Assembly (NCBI GenBank): GCA_018896315.1
Contig: JAHIMV010000129.1
Location: forward strand, 1 to 16,049
Origin: Patescibacteria group bacterium
GTDB taxonomy: Bacteria; Patescibacteriota; Patescibacteriia; UBA2591; UBA6264
Length of the DNA: 16,049 bases
Direction: 5' to 3'
Numbering within the stretch: the first letter of the stretch is position 1; each line of letters starts with the position of its first letter. Positions 7,227 through 13,492 of this stretch are shown here, piece by piece. Under the pieces are notes generated by a model. The model was not told the DNA's origin and made no database searches. It saw only the letters and a program-made list of their open reading frames with translations. A program made the position numbers and the translations under genes.

Positions 7227-7430
7227 TATTTTCTTGACAATTTTTTTACTCACTGGTCCTAAATATTTTTTTAAAAAATTTACTAATTTTGGACTGCAAA
7301 AATGGCATAAATCAAACCTAAAATGTACATCTGTTGAATCGCTAAAAACAATTCCTTCTATCCATCCTTTAGATTTTTTAATAGAATCTCTTTTAAGTTT
7401 ACCGCAACGATTGCATTTTATGAAACGCAT
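7221..7430 (-). CDS. Small CxxC...CxxC zinc-ribbon-like protein, function unknown
   Basis: A 69-residue basic protein with two cysteine pairs, C6/C9 (CNRC) and C42/C45 (CHFC), spaced like a treble-clef or ribbon zinc site. A Trp-Ile segment (23-24) and a charged middle lie between them, then a Lys-rich helix-like tail KLVNFLKKYLGP. Two matched CxxC pairs in such a short frame are unlikely by chance, and the opposite-strand reading frame there shows no domain, so I prefer this strand. Its stop codon lies at the inner edge of repeat copy A. No clear ribosome site; the start MRFIKCNRC is the only ATG before the first cysteine pair. I do not recognise a named family; a small nucleic-acid-binding or regulatory role is possible. 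Confidence 0.6.
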   Translation of the reverse strand: MRFIKCNRCGKLKRDSIKKSKGWIEGIVFSDSTDVHFRFDLCHFCSPKLVNFLKKYLGPVSKKIVKKIS

Positions 7431-7440
7431 AATAATTGAT

Positions 7441-7584
7441 TTCTTAGCTATATATTTTTATTCTATTTAATTTAATTTTTTGGTCAAATTTTTGCCATTT
7501 TAAATTTTTCGCTCTAAAACATGTTCCTAATGCGGGTTTGCCAAGATCACTTTAGGGGGACTGTCCCCCAACTGTGTCCCAAAA
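7441..7584. other. AT-rich spacer ending in a GC-rich palindrome
   Basis: No gene is supported here. The first 90 nt are strongly AT-rich. At 7555-7569 a perfect 15-nt inverted repeat, GGGGGAC-T-GTCCCCC, stands out from the AT-rich background just before the IS110-like frame. It may be a separate REP-type element or the scar where the transposase gene was cut. Confidence 0.6.
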
Positions 7585-7938
7585 GGAATCAGTGTTGTAA
7601 CTGCAGCTCAGATTTTAGGAGAAACCAGAAACATCTCTCGTTTTAAGGGGCCGGATAGTTATATTAAATATTGTGGTATTGCACCTCGAGAATCGAGTTC
7701 AGGCAAAAGAAAAAAATTCAAAAAGAGTAAAAGTGGTAACCGGAGACTTCATAGTGCCATCTATCGTATTGTCCTAACTCAAATTAGGACCAACCCCAAA
7801 GCAAAAGAGTATTTCCTTAAAAAGGTTGCTGAAGGAAAAACTAAACGTCACGCTATCACCTGCATAATGAGAAGAATTGCAGTAATTGTCTATGGAATGT
7901 TAAGAACTAAAGGTGCTTATATCCAAAGCGGTAACTAA
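7585..7938 (+). pseudogene. IS110-family transposase remnant, C-terminal part only
   Basis: An open frame of 117 codons ending in TAA at 7936-7938 matches the C-terminal (Transposase_20) part of IS110/IS1111 transposases: GISVVTAAQILGETRNISRF, then YIKYCGIAPRESSSGK with the conserved SxSG serine region, KSGNRRLHSAIYRI, and RRIAVIVYGML. No ATG or other credible start opens the frame, and the whole N-terminal DEDD RuvC-like domain (about two thirds of the protein) is absent, so it cannot be an active transposase by itself. The upstream limit is uncertain: VPK just before may still belong to the IS. It lies between two direct repeats, pointing opposite to the neighbouring minus-strand genes. Confidence 0.85.
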
Positions 7939-7969
7939 CAAAAATTTGACATAGAAAGACTATTTTAAA

Positions 7970-8066
7970 GTTTCTTAGTTTAAAATTATTTAAATTTAAT
8001 TAATTATACTGACCTTTGTTTATTATAAGTGATATAAAAATTTTGTAAAACACAAATTTTGCGATT
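7970..8066. repeat. Promoter-leader direct repeat, copy B
   Basis: The second copy of the segment at 7129-7226, starting 32 nt after the IS110 remnant stop. It keeps the minus-strand TTTACA-N16-TATAAT pair (8049-8044 and 8027-8022). Any transcript from it would run antisense through the IS remnant towards the zinc-ribbon gene. Confidence 0.8.
8022..8049 (-). promoter_or_regulatory. Candidate promoter in repeat copy B
   Basis: TTTACA, 16-nt spacer, TATAAT on the minus strand, the same architecture as at 7185-7212. It could drive the zinc-ribbon gene through a long leader antisense to the IS110 remnant. Confidence 0.5.
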
Positions 8067-8326
8067 GCACAGGTTATACAAATTCAATCTGAAAACTACA
8101 TAGAATAATATATTTTATTTTTATAATATTCATATGCTGATGATGATATTATACAACGATTATTAAAGTTTGTATAGGGAAAAATTATACACACTTATTA
8201 ATTATTTTTGCTTTTTCACTTTTTAAAAACCTAATAGTTTAAAATTTCTTTTTATAATATAATTAAGTGGCTTAATGATTTTAAATATGATATTATAATA
8301 TCATGCGATAAAACAGATAAAAATTT
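8067..8326. promoter_or_regulatory. AT-rich regulatory region before the glycan locus
   Basis: No gene is visible. An interrupted dyad TATAATAT/ATATTATA lies at 8122-8153. TATAAT occurs at 8253-8258 and again at 8294-8299; the second lies inside a perfect 18-bp palindrome, ATGATATTATAATATCAT (8287-8304). With no strong -35, the palindrome could be an operator over the promoter of the glycosyltransferase at 8327, or a chance feature of an AT-rich tract. Confidence 0.4.
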
Positions 8327-9418
8327 ATGACAAAAAAAATACTCATTATTAATAAATATTGTCCATTACACCCAAAAGCTGGCGGAGCGGAAAAAAGACT
8401 TTTAGAAATTTTTTCTAGAATCGGGAAAAAACATAAAATATATCTTTTGTCCGCCATGTTTCCCGGAGCAAAAAAAAGACAAACATATAAAAATATTAAT
8501 ATTATTCGTCTTGGCAGAAAGAATTCTGAAAATACTATTCGAATCCATTTTTCAATTATTTTTTGTCTTTGGTATTATCTTAAAAAGATAAAACCAGATA
8601 TTCTCTATGAAGACATCAGTGTTATTCCCTTTTTTACTCCTATTTTCCACCCGTTTCAAAAAAAACAAATAATAATTCATCACCTTAATCAAAAACACTT
8701 TTTTGAATCACAAAGATTTATTTATGCCATCATTGGCTATTTGGCCGAAGCTATATTTATTCTCTTATATAAGAAGCAAAAAGTGATTGTGGTAAGTAAT
8801 TGGATGAAGAAAAAACTTGAAAATTATAATTTTAAATATGTTAAAAAAATCTTAAACGGAGTTGATCAATCTTTAATAAGTGAAAAAAAATATTCAATAG
8901 AACCAACTGTTCTTTTTTTAGGCCGATTAGAAGGCCGAAAAGGCATTAATCTTTTTTTAAAAACCTATCCATTAGTAAAAAAAAGTATTGAAAATGTTAA
9001 ATATATTATTGCGGGAGATGGCTCTGAAAAAATTGAACAAGAATCTAATAAATTACATCAAAAAAAAAATATTCAATTTTTAGGATTTGTTAGTGAAGAA
9101 AAAAAGAAAGAACTTTTTCAAAAATGTTGGCTATATGTTACCCCGTCAAAAATAGAAGGATATGGAATAAGTGTTTTAGAGGCTAATGCCACTGGGACTT
9201 TTGTCTTGGCTAATGATGTGGAAGGGCTACAAGAATCTGTAAAAAATAATGAAACTGGGGAACTCTTAGATTGTGAAAACACTGGACTTTTCGCTGATAA
9301 AATAATTACCTGGCTTAACAAAGAAGAATTAAGGCAAAAAGAAAAAAATTGTCGTGCATGGGCAAAATTTCATAATTGGAACAAGGCTGTTCAGGAAACC
9401 GAAACAGCTCTTTTTTAA
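8327..9418 (+). CDS. GT4-family glycosyltransferase
   Basis: A GT-B fold retaining enzyme that transfers a sugar from a nucleotide donor to a growing lipid-linked glycan at the cytoplasmic face. In 363 residues: the N-terminal glycine-rich acceptor-side motif GGAEKR (19-24), the hinge and start of the donor domain at LFLGRLEGRKG (196-206), IAGDGSE (228-234), and the EX7E motif EGYGISVLE with E277 and E285. The length is usual for GT4. No signal peptide. It opens the glycan locus, and its last 65 nt overlap the next gene as called. The sugar and acceptor cannot be read from the sequence. The start is the first ATG before KILIINKY; no Shine-Dalgarno is seen. Confidence 0.93.
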   Translation: MTKKILIINKYCPLHPKAGGAEKRLLEIFSRIGKKHKIYLLSAMFPGAKKRQTYKNINIIRLGRKNSENTIRIHFSIIFCLWYYLKKIKPDILYEDISVIPFFTPIFHPFQKKQIIIHHLNQKHFFESQRFIYAIIGYLAEAIFILLYKKQKVIVVSNWMKKKLENYNFKYVKKILNGVDQSLISEKKYSIEPTVLFLGRLEGRKGINLFLKTYPLVKKSIENVKYIIAGDGSEKIEQESNKLHQKKNIQFLGFVSEEKKKELFQKCWLYVTPSKIEGYGISVLEANATGTFVLANDVEGLQESVKNNETGELLDCENTGLFADKIITWLNKEELRQKEKNCRAWAKFHNWNKAVQETETALF

Positions 9419-10889
9419 TTCTATTAACACTATTAAAATTCCGAATAAAATAAAATTTAATCGTTTATTTAGGTCTAAATATACTGCCTTATTGATCGGT
9501 ATTTTAATTTTAGGCGTTTTTTTATCTTTAATTAATATTGGCAAAACAGATATTCATAATGATGAAGCAATATTAATTTTTACATCACAACAAAATCTAC
9601 ACGACCAAATACAATTAATTAAAACAACTGAATATAACCCGCCTTTATACAATATTATTCTTTATGTCTGGGGCATATTTGGACAAAATATTTCCTGGTT
9701 CAGAATTTTGTCAGCAATAATATATGCGCTCCTACTATTTTATGTTTACAAACTTTCCGCAATTCTTTTTAACAAAAAAGTAGGATTGACTGCCTCTTTA
9801 TTAGTTGCGTTGTCATATAAATTTTTGTTCTATGCGGGATTTGTAAAGCATTATATTTTAATAACATTATTATCTGTTATATCGCTGTATTTCTTTGTTC
9901 AATTGCTTAAAAATATTGATAATAAAAAAAACAAAATATACTTTGTTGCTTTTAGTGTTCTTAGCTTATATACTTCCTATTTCTTTTCTTTAATAATACT
10001 AGTTCAGATTTTATATTTACTAATCAAAAAACGAAAATTATTAAGGAAAAAATTAATAAAATTATTTTTGTTAATATTTATTTTATCCTTGCCCTTACTT
10101 CCGCTTTTCATAACTCATTTTAACTCATTTCTTAATGAAAATTGGATTGGTTCACCTTTTTTTAATAATATACCTCTCGCCGTTTACTATCTTACAGGGG
10201 AAAATATAATTCTATCTATTATATTATCTATTTTACTACTCATTTCTTTAATAACCGGATTTAGGGATAACGGCGATAGCAAAAATAGTTTTTTACTAAC
10301 ATGCTTATATCTTTTTGTTCCTGTTATTATAATATTTTTAATGTCAATAACTGTTTCTTCCGCATTTTTATGCAGATATTTATTAATGTTTTTTATTGGA
10401 TTTTATATTTTGATTGCCAGAGGACTGGTTGGTATAAAAAATAATTATATAAGCATATTCATTCTCGGGCTTATTGTAATTCTCAGCCTTAGTGTACTAA
10501 ACATACACTATAGAGACATGCCCACAGGAATAAAAAAATCATCTGATTTTATTCTGTCTAATTTTAAAAATGGAGATGCGGTTGTCCATTTAACTACCAA
10601 TTCATACTGGCCTGAAAGGTTTTACAATAAAAATCATACTGAACGCGTTTTATTAACTGAGCAAGAATTAAAAAAATATAACTCTGGCGGCTATTTACAA
10701 AATTTTATTAATATACAAAAGGATTTATCATTTATCAATGATTACCAAAGAATTTGGTTTATAGAATTTGATAAATTTGCTATATGGAACATAGACTCTT
10801 TTAAACATAACCCCGCCCTTGGCCTGATTAATAAATGGTCTTTTGATGACAAAAATTTATATCTATACAAAATAATTAAACTGCCTTGA
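9354..10889 (+). CDS. Polytopic GT-C-type glycosyltransferase (PMT/ArnT-like)
   Basis: Probably moves a sugar from a polyprenyl-phosphate donor to a surface glycan outside the membrane. In 511 residues: about ten or more hydrophobic segments beginning near 44-62; a first extracytoplasmic loop with the acidic motif DIHNDEA (66-72, candidate catalytic acids D70/E71) and NPPLY (95-99), both usual in this superfamily; FVKHY (163-167); and a soluble tail of about 125 residues after the last segment. The start is uncertain: ATG 9354 overlaps the preceding gene by 65 nt. Downstream of that gene the only usual start is TTG 9492, inside the first membrane segment, which would remove the basic N-terminus. 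The true start may be ATG 9354 or a rare codon near 9420-9450. The stop at 10887-10889 abuts the stop of the opposite-strand gene. Confidence 0.85.
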   Translation: MHGQNFIIGTRLFRKPKQLFFNSINTIKIPNKIKFNRLFRSKYTALLIGILILGVFLSLINIGKTDIHNDEAILIFTSQQNLHDQIQLIKTTEYNPPLYNIILYVWGIFGQNISWFRILSAIIYALLLFYVYKLSAILFNKKVGLTASLLVALSYKFLFYAGFVKHYILITLLSVISLYFFVQLLKNIDNKKNKIYFVAFSVLSLYTSYFFSLIILVQILYLLIKKRKLLRKKLIKLFLLIFILSLPLLPLFITHFNSFLNENWIGSPFFNNIPLAVYYLTGENIILSIILSILLLISLITGFRDNGDSKNSFLLTCLYLFVPVIIIFLMSITVSSAFLCRYLLMFFIGFYILIARGLVGIKNNYISIFILGLIVILSLSVLNIHYRDMPTGIKKSSDFILSNFKNGDAVVHLTTNSYWPERFYNKNHTERVLLTEQELKKYNSGGYLQNFINIQKDLSFINDYQRIWFIEFDKFAIWNIDSFKHNPALGLINKWSFDDKNLYLYKIIKLP

Positions 10890-12314
10890 TTATTCTGCAT
10901 CTATTAATTTATAAACTACAACACTTAAGTCTTCGTTTTTTATCATAGGGGTTATTGGTTTATATCGTTCTTCAAGCAGAGCGCTTATTCCAGGAATATA
11001 TTTTTTTAATCTATTTCCAGCTATTATATATGTTAGATTGTTGTTTTTTAAATAATTGATAAATTTTACTGAATCAGCATATCTTTTCCCAAATAGTTTT
11101 GAATACTGGAATGGGTCTAGCAAAATCACATCTTTGTTGTTTACAAAACCGTAATATGGCTCTTCTGATATTATTGTTTCCCTGTTATTATCAACTGCCT
11201 GCTTTACCGCTTTTGTGGCATTAAATCTAAAAATAATATCATCTTTAGTTAATTTGTTTCCGGGAACGAATACTATTGTTAAGGTTAATATCAAGGTCAA
11301 TAAAATTATTGCATAAATGGTTTTTATATTTTTTTGTTTCTTCAGCTTGTTTATAGCCAACCCTGTAATCAATAAACCATACAACATAGGCTCTAATAAA
11401 TAATTTGAATCAGCTCCACATTTACGCACGCTTAAAACAGCCCATAAGAGATTAGAAATAAAAAATACTTTAATGGGCATATTCTTTTTAAAACCAAGAT
11501 ATAATGTGGAAACTGCTCCTAATATAAAAATTACTAAAAACTTTATTGCCTCAATTTTTATCCTGCTGGGGATTGAACATTTTCCACTGGCAAATTGATA
11601 TATTATTGTATGCTGAAAAAGACCAAACGAAGTTGCTAAATTTAAAATAATATAAACTATCAGTGTTGTTACTATGGTAGCTATATTAAAAACAATAAAA
11701 TTCTTTTTCTTATAAAATATAGTAGTTAAAAATGGTATAAGAAGAAAAATTCCTGGCTGTTTTGTTAAAAATGTTATATTAAAAAAAATGATAGTTAATA
11801 TCATATTTTTTAAATCTTGTTTTTTAAAAAACCTTGTAAAAAAATAAAAAGTAGCGAGATTAAAAAATAAGTATATAAAATCTATTCTCGCTAATGAATG
11901 AAATTCATGCGTGGCAAATATTAAAAATGTAAATATACCTATTGATATCCCTAGTATATTGTCTTTAGTTTTATACTTTAAATACAAAAATACAAATACA
12001 GCTATTAATATTTCAAATAATAATACAGTTGTTCTTAAGGTTATTAAACTTCCTCCGAATATTTTCATTGCCGCGCCAAATATCAATGGTCCTACTGGCG
12101 GATAAGTGGTATAAATCCACGGATAATCATTAACTGAAGAATATAATTTGTTTCCCGAAAACAATGCCTCTCCTTGAAACCAGCTAAGTCCCTCTGCATA
12201 TTTTATTATTGCAGGCACGGAAATAACTTTAATAGTGTGCGATATGCTTGCTATCAGCAAAAATGCTAATATAATGATTAATATAAAACATAATATGTTC
12301 CTTTTGTTTATCAT
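10890..12314 (-). CDS. Polytopic GT-C-type glycosyltransferase (family 39-like), opposite strand
   Basis: A 474-residue integral membrane protein, probably a second lipid-phosphate-sugar-dependent glycosyltransferase. The first membrane segment is at about 8-30. The first outer loop has YAEGLSWFQGE (39-49, candidate acidic residue E41), KLY and YPW/TTYPPVGP (69-76), a proline motif typical of these enzymes. HSLARIDF (139-146), TKQPG (184-188) and about nine further hydrophobic segments follow, then a soluble C-terminal domain from about residue 355. It is the only minus-strand gene in the glycan locus, lying back to back with the 9354 gene (convergent, no spacer) and divergent from the 12404 gene with 89 nt between. 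TTGTCA-N17-TAGAAT lies directly before the start. It may be a cassette gained separately from its neighbours. Confidence 0.85.
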   Translation of the reverse strand: MINKRNILCFILIIILAFLLIASISHTIKVISVPAIIKYAEGLSWFQGEALFSGNKLYSSVNDYPWIYTTYPPVGPLIFGAAMKIFGGSLITLRTTVLLFEILIAVFVFLYLKYKTKDNILGISIGIFTFLIFATHEFHSLARIDFIYLFFNLATFYFFTRFFKKQDLKNMILTIIFFNITFLTKQPGIFLLIPFLTTIFYKKKNFIVFNIATIVTTLIVYIILNLATSFGLFQHTIIYQFASGKCSIPSRIKIEAIKFLVIFILGAVSTLYLGFKKNMPIKVFFISNLLWAVLSVRKCGADSNYLLEPMLYGLLITGLAINKLKKQKNIKTIYAIILLTLILTLTIVFVPGNKLTKDDIIFRFNATKAVKQAVDNNRETIISEEPYYGFVNNKDVILLDPFQYSKLFGKRYADSVKFINYLKNNNLTYIIAGNRLKKYIPGISALLEERYKPITPMIKNEDLSVVVYKLIDAE

Positions 12315-12320
12315 GTTCTT

Positions 12321-12349
12321 ATTCTAATAAAAAAATCATAATGTGACAA
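12321..12349 (-). promoter_or_regulatory. Strong promoter of the 12314 gene, probably leaderless
   Basis: The minus strand reads TTGTCA (12349-12344), a 17-nt spacer and TAGAAT (12326-12321). The -10 ends 6 nt before ATG, so the start site should fall on or beside the first base of the start codon. No Shine-Dalgarno exists. This is the best promoter in the window. Confidence 0.6.
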
Positions 12350-12384
12350 TAAAAATATATTTATTCAATCTAACATTTTTAACT

Positions 12385-12390
12385 TATAAA
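12385..12390 (+). promoter_or_regulatory. Candidate -10 box of the 12404 operon
   Basis: TATAAA ends 13 nt before the ATG at 12404. A start at normal distance would leave a leader of only about 6 nt, AAGAGG, which looks like a Shine-Dalgarno but touches the ATG directly, an unworkable spacing for normal SD use. Confidence 0.4.
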
Positions 12391-12403
12391 AATTTCTAAG
12401 AGG

Positions 12404-13492
12404 ATGAAAATTGCTATATTACACAACTATATGGACAATATTGGAGGAGCTGAGAAGCTTGTTTTAATGTTAGCCAAAGAGTTAAATGCAGATGTTATTA
12501 CAACAAATATCAATCAAAAAGCAATAAAGAAATTTGGTTTTGATGATATTTCTATCAAAAGCATTGGCAATGTTCCTAGTAATTGGCCATGGAAACAATT
12601 AAAAACATTGCTGCTGTTTAGGTTTAAAAAATTAGAATCATATAACCTTTTTATTATGAGCGGCGAATGGTGTGTGTCAGCGGCTAAAAAAAACAAACCA
12701 AGCATTTGGTATGTCCACTCCCTTCCAAAATATATTTGGGATTTTTATGAACAAAAATTGGCACAACAAAAAACCCTTGTTAATAAATTATACTTTAAAT
12801 TTTGGAGCCGTTTCTTTAAGTTCTGGAACTATAAATATGCTGCTTGTCCAAATATAATTGTCTGCAACTCCAACAACACTCAAAGAAAGCTTATTACAAA
12901 CATAAAAAGAGATTCTATTCTTGTTTATCCACCAGTAAATATTGGCGAATATTATTTTAAAAAATTTGGCGATTTTTGGTTGTCAGTAAATAGAATTAGT
13001 GAGCATAAACGTCTTGAGTTGCAAGTAGAAACATTTGCACTTCTTAAAAATAAAAAACTTATTGTAGTCGGGGGGCCTGAAAATACATCAGAAGCTAAAA
13101 ACTACTTCCATAACCTTAAAAACAACGCCCCTAAAAATGTAACTTTTTTGGGAGAAATAAGCGATGAAGCGTTAAAAAAACTATACGCTGAATGCAAGGC
13201 CTTTATTACTACTGCCGAAGATGAAGATTTTGGCATGACCCCTATTGAAGCTATGGCTTCGGGCAAACCTGTTGTTGCTCCCAATGAAGGAGGATATAAA
13301 GAAACAATTATTAATAAAAAAACTGGGGTCTTATGTTCTTCAGATATTACGTCGCTATTAAATGCTATAGACGAGGTCTCAAAAAATGGAGAAAAATACA
13401 AGAACCACTGCTTAGAACGCGCTAAATATTTTTCTACTCAAGTCTTTTTTAGAAAAATAAATCATCTTATAAAACCGTTTAAAAACCTATGA
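12404..13492 (+). CDS. GT4-family glycosyltransferase (WbaZ/mannosyltransferase-like)
   Basis: A cytoplasmic GT-B enzyme that adds a sugar to the surface glycan precursor. In 362 residues: GGAEKLV (14-20); the donor domain with YPPV (175-178), SVNRISEHKRLEL (194-206) and VVGGPEN (221-227); and the EX7E motif EDFGMTPIE with E274 and E282, followed by AMASGKPVVAPNEGG. YPPV together with the R-x4-KR form of the hinge is typical of WbaZ- or mannosyltransferase-like GT4 members, but the sugar is not proven. The stop codon overlaps the next ATG (ATGA at 13489-13492), so the next gene is probably translationally coupled. It is only distantly similar to the GT4 at 8327, so not a recent duplicate. Confidence 0.93.
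   Translation: MKIAILHNYMDNIGGAEKLVLMLAKELNADVITTNINQKAIKKFGFDDISIKSIGNVPSNWPWKQLKTLLLFRFKKLESYNLFIMSGEWCVSAAKKNKPSIWYVHSLPKYIWDFYEQKLAQQKTLVNKLYFKFWSRFFKFWNYKYAACPNIIVCNSNNTQRKLITNIKRDSILVYPPVNIGEYYFKKFGDFWLSVNRISEHKRLELQVETFALLKNKKLIVVGGPENTSEAKNYFHNLKNNAPKNVTFLGEISDEALKKLYAECKAFITTAEDEDFGMTPIEAMASGKPVVAPNEGGYKETIINKKTGVLCSSDITSLLNAIDEVSKNGEKYKNHCLERAKYFSTQVFFRKINHLIKPFKNL

Noticed and set aside
7192..7470. Plus-strand frame of 92 codons opposite the zinc-ribbon gene
   Set aside because: No motif is visible, while the minus strand has two matched CxxC pairs; it also runs through repeat copy A.
13102..13401. Minus-strand frame of 99 codons
   Set aside because: Antisense to the donor-binding half and EX7E motif of the GT4 at 12404.
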